This document shows, one piece after another, positions 8,458 to 16,454 of a stretch of 64,000 nucleotides of DNA (position 1 is its first letter; every line of letters begins with the position of its first letter). This DNA is from Burkholderia sp. WSM2232. Lineage in GTDB: Bacteria; Pseudomonadota; Gammaproteobacteria; Burkholderiales; Burkholderiaceae. The DNA lies in assembly GCF_000472545.1 (NCBI RefSeq), contig NZ_AWZV01000003.1, forward strand, positions 192,608 through 256,607, written 5' to 3'. Both the position numbers and the translations under genes were made by a program. The notes below the pieces were generated by a model that made no database searches, was not told the DNA's origin, and saw only the letters and a list, made by a program, of their open reading frames with translations.

Positions 8458-9366
8458 TCACACCGCGTCCGCGATCTGCGCGCGCAACCACTGATGCGCC
8501 GGATCGCGATGCGAGCGCTCATGCCACAGCATGGCCATTTCATAGCCGGGCACCTCGACGGGCGGCTCGACCACGCGTAGCGCGGGGTGGTTGCGCACGA
8601 GCCGGGCGGGCACCATCGCGATCAGATCGGTGCTGGCAAGCGCCGAGATCATGAAGAGAAAGTGCGGAACGGACAGCACGACCCGGCGCGTGAGACCGGC
8701 TTTGGCGAGAACTTCATCTGTCACGCCCGCAAAGCCGCCGCCGTCCGGCGAAACGATCACGTGCTCGAACTTCGAGAACTGCGCCAACGTAGGGCGCCGT
8801 TTCAGACGCGGATGGTCCGCGCGGCACGCCAGCACATAACGCTCTGCAAACAGCACTCGCCGGCGCAGGCCGACGGGCGCGCCCTCGCTCGTATGAAAGC
8901 CGAGGTCTATCTCGCCTCTTTCGGCCTGCTTCGCGAGGCGCGGCGGCGCGGCCTCCACAACCGCGAGCCGCGTGGCAGGCGCTGCCGCGCGCAGCCTGGG
9001 CAGCACCGGAAGAATGATCGTGGACTCTGCGTAGTCCGTCGCGGCAATGCGCCACGTTTGCGTGGCCTCTGCCGGATCGAAGGCTCGCGCGGGCGCCACG
9101 GCCTGCTCCAATGCTTCGAGCGCCTGCCGCAGCGGCTCGCGTAGCGCCTCGGCGCGCGCGGTCGGGCGCATGCCTCGCGGCCCCGGCAGCAGCAGCGGAT
9201 CGCCAAGCACTTCGCGCAATTTGGCAAGATGCACACTCACCGAAGGCTGCGAAAAATTCAAACGTTCCGCAGCACGCGTCACGTTGAGTTCCGCGAGCAA
9301 TACGTCCAGTGTGACGAGCAGGTTCAGGTCGAGTTTGCGCAGATTATTCACGGTTATACCTGCCAT
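8458..9366 (-). CDS. LysR-family transcriptional regulator
   Basis: This LysR regulator of up to 302 residues has the NodD/NahR-like N-terminus LRKLDLNLLVTLDVLLAELNVTRAAERL, an HTH that continues into QPSVSVHLAKLREVLGDPLL. It also has a full effector domain. An in-frame GTG at 9351, which would start VNNLRKLDLNLL, has a better-spaced AGG site than the ATG at 9366. The true protein may therefore be 297 residues. It is divergent from a quinone-reductase-type gene (9443), its probable target. Confidence 0.93.
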   Translation of the reverse strand: MAGITVNNLRKLDLNLLVTLDVLLAELNVTRAAERLNFSQPSVSVHLAKLREVLGDPLLLPGPRGMRPTARAEALREPLRQALEALEQAVAPARAFDPAEATQTWRIAATDYAESTIILPVLPRLRAAAPATRLAVVEAAPPRLAKQAERGEIDLGFHTSEGAPVGLRRRVLFAERYVLACRADHPRLKRRPTLAQFSKFEHVIVSPDGGGFAGVTDEVLAKAGLTRRVVLSVPHFLFMISALASTDLIAMVPARLVRNHPALRVVEPPVEVPGYEMAMLWHERSHRDPAHQWLRAQIADAV

Positions 9367-9442
9367 TTCCGTAATTCATTTCCAATATACCGCGACGGCG
9401 CCTATCGTGTGTTTATTCCCACATGATTGAAGGCAAGCCGAA

Positions 9443-10219
9443 ATGAACGTTCTGATTGTTTATGCTCATCCTGAACCACGCTCGTTGAATGGATCGCTGA
9501 GAGATTTTTCCGTCAAGCGTCTGCAGGAGGCGGGGCACACGGTTCAGGTTTCCGATCTGTATGCAATGAACTGGAAGGCCTCACTCGATGCGCACGACAG
9601 CCTCGCGCCCGTAACCGGCGAGCGCTTCGAGCCCTCGCGCGCGTCGAAGCATGCGTTCGAAAACGGGCTGCAAAGTCCGGACATCGCCGCTGAACAGGCA
9701 AAGCTCAAATGGGCGGATGCGCTCATTCTGCAATTTCCGCTCTGGTGGTTCTCAATGCCCGCCATCATGAAAGGCTGGGTGGAGCGTGTGTACGCGTATG
9801 GGTTCGCGTACGGCGTGGGCGAGCACTCCGATGCGCGCTGGGGCGACCGCTATGGCGAGGGCAATTTCGCCGGCAAGCGTGCGATGCTGCTGGTCACCAC
9901 GGGCGGCTGGGAATCGCACTACAGTGCGCGCGGCATCAACGGTCCGATTGACGACGTGTTGTTCCCGATCCAGCACGGCATACTGTATTACCCGGGCTTT
10001 GACGTGCTGCCGCCGTTCGTGGTGTATCGCACGAGCCGCATTGACGAACAGAAGTACCTGCAGGTGCGCGACGCGCTCGGCGAGCGCCTCGACAATCTGT
10101 GGAATACGCAGCCTATACCATTCCGTCCGCAAAACGGCGGCGACTACCGGATTCCCGAACTGACGCTGAAGGAGGACATCGCGCCAGGCCGCGAGGGCCT
10201 GGGCGTACACGTCAGATAG
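9443..10219 (+). CDS. NAD(P)H dehydrogenase (quinone)-type flavoprotein
   Basis: This 258-residue protein has the flavodoxin-like fold of the NQO1/MdaB/KefF family. It begins MNVLIVYAHPEPRSLNGSL, where the serine-rich loop binds FMN/FAD phosphate. It contains the family's FPLWWFSMPAIMKGW segment and the TTGGWESHY loop near the flavin. It probably reduces quinones or related electrophiles with two electrons in the cytosol. A GAAGG-type site precedes the ATG. Control by the divergent LysR gene is likely from the arrangement. Confidence 0.92.
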   Translation: MNVLIVYAHPEPRSLNGSLRDFSVKRLQEAGHTVQVSDLYAMNWKASLDAHDSLAPVTGERFEPSRASKHAFENGLQSPDIAAEQAKLKWADALILQFPLWWFSMPAIMKGWVERVYAYGFAYGVGEHSDARWGDRYGEGNFAGKRAMLLVTTGGWESHYSARGINGPIDDVLFPIQHGILYYPGFDVLPPFVVYRTSRIDEQKYLQVRDALGERLDNLWNTQPIPFRPQNGGDYRIPELTLKEDIAPGREGLGVHVR

Positions 10220-10311
10220 TGGTGGCGCGAACGCACACAAGCAACGGCGGCAGCGTGCAGGCCTGGACGCTGCCGCATTTTATTTCGATAAGCGGATTGA
10301 TTGAACAAACT

Positions 10312-11604
10312 TCAGTCGATGCCATGAAACACCGCGTCGTCCGGACCGAGATACGCGGGCGGGCGCCAGGCCGCGTCGCGCATTGAATGCTGAACCAGTT
10401 TTTCGACGCCGAGCAGCACCGCGAATATCGCCATCCGCACGGGAATGCCGTTATCGGTCTGCCGGAAAATGGCGAGCCGCGAATCGTGATTGAGGTCCAC
10501 GCTCAGATCGTTGGCGCCTGGGCGGCTGTCGCGCGGCAGCGGGTGCATGATTAGCGTATCGCTGCCGCATACGCTGTCCACCAGCGCCTGATTGATCTGA
10601 AAGTCGGGTGTGTAGCCTTCGAACGATTCGTCGGTAAAGCGCTCTTTCTGGATGCGCGTGGCGTACACCACGTCGGCGCCGCGCAGTCCGCTCGGCAGGT
10701 CGTGAGTCTGTTCGATCACATGGCCGTTGCGCGAAATCTGCTCGATGATGTAGCCCGGCATTTCCAGCATGGGCGGCGAGATCAGCGTGAACTTGATGCC
10801 GCGATAAAGCGCCAGCAGTTTGACGAGCGAGTGCACCGTGCGCCCGTATTTCAGATCGCCGACCAGTGCGATGTGCGCGCCGTCCACGATCTTGCCGAGC
10901 CGGGAGAACTCGCGCTGAATGGTGTACAGGTCGAGCAGGGCCTGGCTCGGGTGTTCGCCCGGGCCGTCTCCGCCATTGATCACGGGCACGTTGGTCGCGC
11001 GCGCGAATTCGGCGACCGAGCCTTGCTCCGGATGGCGGATCACCAGCGCATCCACGTAGCCGCTCATCACGCGGCTCGTGTCGTAGATGGATTCGCCCTT
11101 GGCCATAGACGAAAACGTGAAGCCCGTGGTGTCGCACACGGACCCGCCGAGCCGGCAGAACGCCGCGCCGAAACTCACGCGGGTGCGCGTGCTGGCCTCG
11201 AAAAACAGATTGCCGAGCACCGCGCCTTCCAGTACGCGGGAGATTTTGCGGCGACGCGCGATGGGCTGCATGATGTCCGCGACACGAAAGAGCGCTTCCA
11301 CCGAGTCGCGCGAGAACTGGTCGACGGACAGTAATTGCGGCTTGCCTTCCCACAGCATCTGACTCGCCAGAGACTGCGAGTCTACGCTTTGCGTATACTT
11401 TTCGCCCGGCTCGCCGTGCACGACGATTTCGGAGACAAAGCGCTCCACAATCTCGGGCATCGCGCGCGATTCCTGCGAATCGTCGGGCAGCAGCCATGTA
11501 TCCAGCGCCCGGCGGGACACGCCGATGCGGCCGGCGAACGTGTCGCGGGTCATGTTCAGGCGCCGCATGGCGTCGCGGAGGAAGGCTTGCTGGGGGACGC
11601 TCAT
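10312..11604 (-). CDS. Aspartate carbamoyltransferase with N-terminal helix-turn-helix domain
   Basis: This 430-residue protein has a full catalytic ATCase domain of the E. coli PyrB type (about residues 85-400). It carries the carbamoyl-phosphate loop FFEASTRTRVSF, RHPEQGSVAEFA, HPSQALLDLYTI, GDLKYGRTVHSL and HPLPRDS. Preceding it are about 60 residues with a Cro/CI-like HTH: MTRDTFAGRIGVSRRALDTWL (about 17-37). Ordinary PyrB is about 310 residues and has no such domain. I chose the ATG at 11604 because the promoter at 11649-11676 lies upstream of it. A longer frame to 11733 would start upstream of the promoter. A perfect inverted repeat overlaps that promoter. No pyrI or pyrC is adjacent. 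The enzyme assignment is firm; DNA binding is inferred. Confidence 0.9.
   Translation of the reverse strand: MSVPQQAFLRDAMRRLNMTRDTFAGRIGVSRRALDTWLLPDDSQESRAMPEIVERFVSEIVVHGEPGEKYTQSVDSQSLASQMLWEGKPQLLSVDQFSRDSVEALFRVADIMQPIARRRKISRVLEGAVLGNLFFEASTRTRVSFGAAFCRLGGSVCDTTGFTFSSMAKGESIYDTSRVMSGYVDALVIRHPEQGSVAEFARATNVPVINGGDGPGEHPSQALLDLYTIQREFSRLGKIVDGAHIALVGDLKYGRTVHSLVKLLALYRGIKFTLISPPMLEMPGYIIEQISRNGHVIEQTHDLPSGLRGADVVYATRIQKERFTDESFEGYTPDFQINQALVDSVCGSDTLIMHPLPRDSRPGANDLSVDLNHDSRLAIFRQTDNGIPVRMAIFAVLLGVEKLVQHSMRDAAWRPPAYLGPDDAVFHGID
11383..11395. promoter_or_regulatory. Intragenic inverted repeat matching the promoter operator core
   Basis: TACGC-TTT-GCGTA has the same arms and the same 3-nt spacing as the core of the operator at 11634-11652. 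Its centre lies 254 bp from the other centre, in the stretch coding for the linker between the HTH and ATCase domains. It could be a second operator for cooperative or looping repression; this is inference. Confidence 0.35.
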
Positions 11605-11633
11605 GAGGGTACCTGCCGAAATGTATGCGCCGG

Positions 11634-11652
11634 ATATACGCGGTGCGTATAT
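11634..11652. promoter_or_regulatory. Perfect inverted repeat overlapping the ATCase promoter
   Basis: ATATACGC-GGT-GCGTATAT is a perfect dyad with 8-bp arms. It covers part of the -10 box of the minus-strand promoter and the predicted start site, the classical position for a repressor. The HTH of the downstream ATCase is the nearest candidate binder. Confidence 0.6.
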
Positions 11653-11676
11653 TAGTTCGACTGCCACAGAAGTCAA
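11649..11676 (-). promoter_or_regulatory. Promoter of the HTH-ATCase gene
   Basis: On the minus strand TTGACT (11676-11671) is separated by 16 bp from TAATAT (11654-11649). The predicted start site near 11642 leaves a leader of about 38 nt before the ATG at 11604. Confidence 0.65.
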
Positions 11677-12022
11677 GCAATTTCGGGATGCACTTTGCCA
11701 ATGCACATCGGGCGCGGTTACACTGCGCTTCATGCTCTACGGCCCCGTTTTCCGACTCTGCTTGTCTACCGCGCCTCGTTCTGTATCTGCAGAACGCGTG
11801 GCTGCACGCGCGCGCGCTTCGCTCACCGCTACGGAGCGCGACGCGCACTGCCGCCCGGCGTTCGGCGCCAAAGCCAAAAAACAGCCGCTCATCTGACCGG
11901 AGCACGCTGTTCCGTCAGATGCGACGGAACAGCGGGTCACGCGCTTCGGCGGTCTTTCCTGTCTTTCTCCTTCGCACGCTGCCGGAATCGATACGGTCGC
12001 TCATCGACGCAAGAGGAAGGAC
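11677..12022. other. Intergenic region between divergent genes
   Basis: The stretch left of this holds the ATCase promoter and operator. This part must hold the promoter of the DapA-family gene, but I see no clear consensus box. An AAGAGGAAGG ribosome binding site ends just before the ATG at 12023. Confidence 0.4.
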
Positions 12023-12913
12023 ATGTCTATTTTTTCGGGTATCTGGATTCCGCTCATCACGCCTTTCGCCGACGGCGCGGTTGACCATGCCGCGTTGCGC
12101 GCGCTCGTGCGCCGCTATGCCGACGCGGGTGTCGCCGGCATCGTCGCATTGGGCACGACCGGGGAGCCGGCCGCGCTCGACGCTCGCGAACAGGACGCTG
12201 TGCTCGCAACCATTCTTGAGGCGGCTGGGGCAGAGAGCAACCAAAGCGCTGAGCCCAAGCCGGCGTTGCCGGTGGTGGTGGGCGTATCGGGCAATCACAC
12301 GGACAGCATGCGCAATCGCATCGAGCAACTGAATGCGCTGCCCATTGCCGGTGTGCTGATGGCCGCGCCGTACTACGTGAGGCCCTCGCAGGCCGGCATA
12401 GTCAGTCATTTCATGACACTTGCCGATGCCAGCGAAAAGCCGGTGGTGCTCTACGACATTCCGTATCGCACCGGCGTGCGGCTTGAACTCGATACGCTGC
12501 TCACGCTAGCCGCGCATCCACGGATTCAGGCGGTAAAGGATTGCGCCGGTTCCCTCGACACCACGCTCGCGCTGATTCATGACGGCCGCTTGCAGGTGCT
12601 GGCAGGCGAAGACGTGCAGATGTTCAACACGCTTTGCCTCGGCGGCAGTGGCGCGATTGCTGCTTCTGCTCACGTGTGTACGGAACAGTTCGTGGCGCTT
12701 TATCGCGCGCTCACGGCAGGTGCGCTCAACGAAGGGCGGCGCATTTTTCAGGCGCTTGTGCCGCTGATCCACGCGTTGTTCGCCGAGCCGAATCCCGCGC
12801 CGGTCAAAGCGTGGCTCGCGCAGCAAGGTCTGATACGCGACGGACTTCGTCTGCCGATGACACGTGCAAGCGATACGTTAGTGGAGCGTCTTGCTGAGTG
12901 GAAGCGCGCCTGA
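12023..12913 (+). CDS. DapA-family lyase/aldolase (4-hydroxy-tetrahydrodipicolinate synthase-like)
   Basis: This 296-residue class I aldolase of the DHDPS/N-acetylneuraminate lyase superfamily has the Schiff-base lysine in AVKDCAGS (about residue 173). It also has the tyrosine of VVLYDIPYRTG and the GTTGEPA loop, here in place of GTTGEsxTL. A slightly long loop (AGAESNQSAEPKPA) follows helix 2. It could be a true dapA or one of the many catabolic paralogues; the ALDAREQD segment after GTTGEP departs somewhat from housekeeping DapA. It has a strong ribosome binding site and is divergent from the HTH-ATCase, which hints at shared regulation. Confidence 0.87.
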   Translation: MSIFSGIWIPLITPFADGAVDHAALRALVRRYADAGVAGIVALGTTGEPAALDAREQDAVLATILEAAGAESNQSAEPKPALPVVVGVSGNHTDSMRNRIEQLNALPIAGVLMAAPYYVRPSQAGIVSHFMTLADASEKPVVLYDIPYRTGVRLELDTLLTLAAHPRIQAVKDCAGSLDTTLALIHDGRLQVLAGEDVQMFNTLCLGGSGAIAASAHVCTEQFVALYRALTAGALNEGRRIFQALVPLIHALFAEPNPAPVKAWLAQQGLIRDGLRLPMTRASDTLVERLAEWKRA

Positions 12914-12953
12914 GCGAAGCGGCCGGCGCGCGGGCGGCGATGGCTGCGTTGGC

Positions 12954-13129
12954 GGGCGGCAGCGGAGGCGCGCGGCAGTAGGGGCGAGCGGCAGCAGAGG
13001 CGAACGGCAGCAGAGGCAAGCGGCGGCAGAGGCGAGCGGCAGCAGAGGCGAGCGGCAGCCGTGGCGAGCGGCAGCCGAGGCGAACGGCAGCACAGGCGAA
13101 CGGCAGCACAGGCAAGCCGCAGCCAACGC
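12954..13129. repeat. 16-bp tandem repeat, 11 units
   Basis: Eleven contiguous 16-bp units of the type GAGCGGCAGCAGAGGC, with substitutions but no indels, fill the gap between the DapA-family gene and the convergent membrane-protein gene. The unit is not a multiple of three, so every frame is open across it on one strand or the other. This produces spurious long ORFs. Confidence 0.9.
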
Positions 13130-13195
13130 AAGCAGCAAGAGCCAGCGACAGCCCGGGCGCGCCGCAGTGCGCGCGAGCGCCGCCGCATGCGAGGC

Positions 13196-14002
13196 TCATA
13201 CCATGCCCGACAGCGACCGGCGTTGCGCGGGTTCGTCTTGACCCGGCAATGTGTCGCGAGCCGCTGCGTGGCCCGCGCCGGCCCGCGTCTTCCAGGAGAG
13301 GGCAAGACGTTCGCTCGCGCTGCGGTCCAGCGTCGCTAGCATGTCGCGTTCGAGAATCAGCAGCTTGAATGCCAGCACGATCAGTCCGCTCGCGAGCAGC
13401 ACGTCGCCCGCGAACACCACCGCGTAAACCGCGGACGTGGTCTGCGGGTTGCCGATCAGCAGCGCAAGATTCGCGCGGTCGAGCAGCACAAGCGTGAGCG
13501 GCACAATTGCACTCAGTGTAGCGATGCCGGCGCCGATCACGGCGATGGTTCGCGCGAGGCCCAGGTGTGGACGGCGTCGGCGGCAGACCTCATATAGCGT
13601 GGCTGCGCGGTACGGCGCAAAGAACAGCGCGAGCAGCACGGCGCGTGCGCCCATTGGCAGTTTCAGGAGCAGCGCACCGCCGTACATCACGCAAAACAGG
13701 CACATGACGATGAGCGCGCCGCGCCATTTGATTCGGACGCCGAATAACGCACATGTGCCGAGCCAGATCAGAATGCGGCTTTGCAGCGCCAGCGTCGCGG
13801 TTGCAAAAAGAAGGATGTTGGTCTGCCATGTCAGATGCAACGCAAAGCATGCTGCGGCCGCGGCGACCAGGTAGAACGCGGCCGCCCACAAGCGGAATGC
13901 GCCGACTTGCGCAAACATTCGCGCAAGCACCGTGGCGATGAGTGCGCAGCACAGAAACGTAATCAGCCACAACGAGGTAAACGTTGCTACGTCGAATTTC
14001 AT
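13196..14002 (-). CDS. Multi-pass membrane protein resembling an orphan sensor module
   Basis: This 268-residue protein has about seven hydrophobic segments between residues 8 and 215. They are followed by a short cytoplasmic helix (LLILERDMLATLDRSASERL) and a 40-residue polar tail. The architecture, seven helices then a signalling-type helix, looks like the N-terminal input half of membrane diguanylate cyclases or histidine kinases, but no output domain follows. It has a good GGAGA site before the ATG and lies 165 bp downstream of the MHYT-GGDEF-EAL gene on the same strand, so the two may be cotranscribed. I do not recognise a family, and the role is unknown. Confidence 0.75.
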   Translation of the reverse strand: MKFDVATFTSLWLITFLCCALIATVLARMFAQVGAFRLWAAAFYLVAAAAACFALHLTWQTNILLFATATLALQSRILIWLGTCALFGVRIKWRGALIVMCLFCVMYGGALLLKLPMGARAVLLALFFAPYRAATLYEVCRRRRPHLGLARTIAVIGAGIATLSAIVPLTLVLLDRANLALLIGNPQTTSAVYAVVFAGDVLLASGLIVLAFKLLILERDMLATLDRSASERLALSWKTRAGAGHAAARDTLPGQDEPAQRRSLSGMV

Positions 14003-14167
14003 GAAGTCTCCAGCACCTATGCAGCTTTTATTGTTTATTGTTCGACCGGACGGCCGCGCGATAACGTTTGCGCGATTGCGCGGGACTCGCGCGTGCCCAA
14101 CGCGTCGCGATGTTGTGCGATGTGGTGCGGTGCGTCCCGGATCGTGTCGCCGTGCCTGCGCAAACAG

Positions 14168-16246
14168 TCAGCAGGCGTCTGCAGTCATGGTCCGTCCTCT
14201 CAGCAGATCGCCGAAGGCCTCCGCGGTTAGCGGCTTGCCCAGCAGGAAGCCTTGCATTTCGTCGCACCGCATGGCCTTCAGCATATGAAGCTGCGATTCG
14301 GTTTCCACGCCTTCGGCCACCACATCCATTTCGAGCGAGTGCGCGAGCGCGATGATCGCCGAAACGATCGCGCTGCCTTCCGGTCCGTGCGCGTCCAGAC
14401 CGTTGGTGAAGAAGCGGTCGATCTTCAGTTGCTTCACGCGGAATCGTTGCAGATACGCGAGGCTCGAATAGCCGGTGCCGAAATCGTCAATGGCAATTTC
14501 AAAGCCGCTTGCGTGAAATTCGCGCAGCATCTCGATCGTTCTCGCAGCGTCCTGCATCGCCACGGTTTCGGTAATCTCGAACATGATCTGTTCGCAGCTG
14601 ATGCCCTCGTCGTTCACTATCCCGAGCATGGTCGGCACGAGATCGGCCTGCAACAGCTGGCGCGGCGACAGGTTAATCGCCACCTTGATCGCAGGCAGAC
14701 CCTGCGCGGTCCAGCGACGAATCTGCCGGCACGCCTCGCGCAATACCCAGTAGCCGATCTGCACGATCTGTCCGGAACGCTCGGCAATTGGAATGAATTC
14801 GAGTGGCGCAAGCGTGCCAAGTTGCGGATCATGCAAACGGATCAGCGCCTCGGCGCCCACGAGCGACTCGTTTCTGCCATGAAATTTAGGCTGGAAGTGC
14901 AGCGTGAAATGTCGCTCGTCAAGCGCCTCGCGCAAGGCGTTCTGGATCTGCAGTGTACGCATCGCTGCTTCGTTCATGCGTCGCTCGAAAAAGCGGTACG
15001 TACTGCGGCCCGCGCGCTTCGCTTCGTACATCGCGGCGTCCGCGTGCTTGAGCAGCGTCTCGACCGTATCGCCGTCTTCCGGAAACAATGCGATGCCTAT
15101 GCTCGGCATGACCTGCAAAGGCTGCGAATCGGCCCATGTGCCGCGCCGCATGCGTTCGAGCACGCCTTCCGCAAGTGCTGCTACGTCCTTGCGCGATGCG
15201 AGTTGCTCCGTGAGCACGACGAATTCGTCGCCGCCGAGGCGCGCGACGGTGTCGCCCGCGCGCACGCATTTCAGCAGACGCTGCGCGAACGCGGACAGCA
15301 CCTGGTCTCCGGCCGAATGACCGAGCGAATCGTTAATCGTCTTGAAGCCGTCAATGTCCATGAAGAGGACCGCAACGAGCGACCGCTGGCGACGTCCTGC
15401 ATGAATCGCGCGCTCCATGCGCTCTGTCAGCGTGGCGCGGTTGGGTAGTCCGGTCAGTGTGTCGAGCGTGGCAAGCCGCACGATCTGCCCGTTGAGCTTC
15501 GACACGGCGCCAACGAGGAAACTGGTGCGCGCGTCGAAACGCGACAGCAGCAACGTGACGATCAGAATCGCGAGTGTGAAGAGAATCACCGAGGTCGCGA
15601 GCCACCCGGCATGCACACTGGCCGCCGCGCCGCAGATGGCGCCGGGGGCGAACTTGGCCGCGGCCATGCCCGCGTAATGCATGCCGCTGATCGCAACCGC
15701 CATCACGAGCGCCGCGCCGAAGCGCTTTTGCAGCACATGCCGCGCGTCGTCGTTGCTGAGCGCGCGGGCCATCCACAGCGCGGCAGTCGCGGCGACAATC
15801 GCGATCGCAAGCGAGGCCGCAAACCACGTCGGCCGATAGCTGATGCCAGGCGACATGCGCAACGCAGCCATGCCGCTGTAGTGCATGCCCGCAATGCCGA
15901 GGCCCATGAAACCGCCGCCGGCGACAAGGCGTGTGGCCGTCAAACGTGCGTGTGTGGTCAGACAGAGCGCCAGATACGATGCGCCGATGGCGAGCGCGAG
16001 CGAATACGCTGTGTCCGCGAACTCGTAGCCGAGCGGAATAGGCAGGGAAAACGCGAGCATGGCGACGAAATGCATCGACCAGATGCCAATGCCCAACGCT
16101 GCCGCGCCGCCCATACGCCAGATGTGCCGCAACCGCGGCGACGCCAGCACGAAGATGCGGCCGGTCAGATCGAGTGCCGTGTACGACGCGAGCGTCGCCA
16201 CGAAAAACGACATGACGACCAGCCAGGGGTTGTATGAGCTCTGCAT
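14168..16246 (-). CDS. MHYT-GGDEF-EAL membrane protein (c-di-GMP turnover)
   Basis: This 692-residue protein has the N-terminal MHYT sensor: seven helices with M58-H59, M121-H122-Y and M189-H190-Y, proposed in the family to bind copper and sense O2, CO or NO. A GGDEF domain follows (intact RLGGDEFVVL near residue 338). Then comes an EAL domain (intact GAEALIRL near 465, FEITETVAM, DDFGTGYSSLAYL, KIDRFF). Both active-site signatures are complete, so it could make and break c-di-GMP; which activity dominates cannot be read from sequence. Its product pool could feed the PilZ-containing BcsA encoded 40 kb away. Confidence 0.95.
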   Translation of the reverse strand: MQSSYNPWLVVMSFFVATLASYTALDLTGRIFVLASPRLRHIWRMGGAAALGIGIWSMHFVAMLAFSLPIPLGYEFADTAYSLALAIGASYLALCLTTHARLTATRLVAGGGFMGLGIAGMHYSGMAALRMSPGISYRPTWFAASLAIAIVAATAALWMARALSNDDARHVLQKRFGAALVMAVAISGMHYAGMAAAKFAPGAICGAAASVHAGWLATSVILFTLAILIVTLLLSRFDARTSFLVGAVSKLNGQIVRLATLDTLTGLPNRATLTERMERAIHAGRRQRSLVAVLFMDIDGFKTINDSLGHSAGDQVLSAFAQRLLKCVRAGDTVARLGGDEFVVLTEQLASRKDVAALAEGVLERMRRGTWADSQPLQVMPSIGIALFPEDGDTVETLLKHADAAMYEAKRAGRSTYRFFERRMNEAAMRTLQIQNALREALDERHFTLHFQPKFHGRNESLVGAEALIRLHDPQLGTLAPLEFIPIAERSGQIVQIGYWVLREACRQIRRWTAQGLPAIKVAINLSPRQLLQADLVPTMLGIVNDEGISCEQIMFEITETVAMQDAARTIEMLREFHASGFEIAIDDFGTGYSSLAYLQRFRVKQLKIDRFFTNGLDAHGPEGSAIVSAIIALAHSLEMDVVAEGVETESQLHMLKAMRCDEMQGFLLGKPLTAEAFGDLLRGRTMTADAC

Positions 16247-16454
16247 GTGAAGTCCAACCGCGAGGGAGAAGCGGTTGAACTTGTTATCGACACTTCAGCG
16301 CGTTTATTTAATTGATTTTCAATATGTTAGCGGTCGATACACGCTGCCGTCCGCGGTCACGAATCAGAACTCACGATTCACGAACCACGAAGCCGCGCGG
16401 CAGCGAGCGTGCAGTTCCTGCCATCGCTGCTGCCGCCCGTCGGCTCACATTCCA

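Noticed and set aside
12748..13305. Minus-strand Cys/Leu/Arg-rich repeat protein across the 16-bp array
   Set aside because: The frame is open only because a 16-bp tandem repeat without stops keeps every phase open. It overlaps two real genes.
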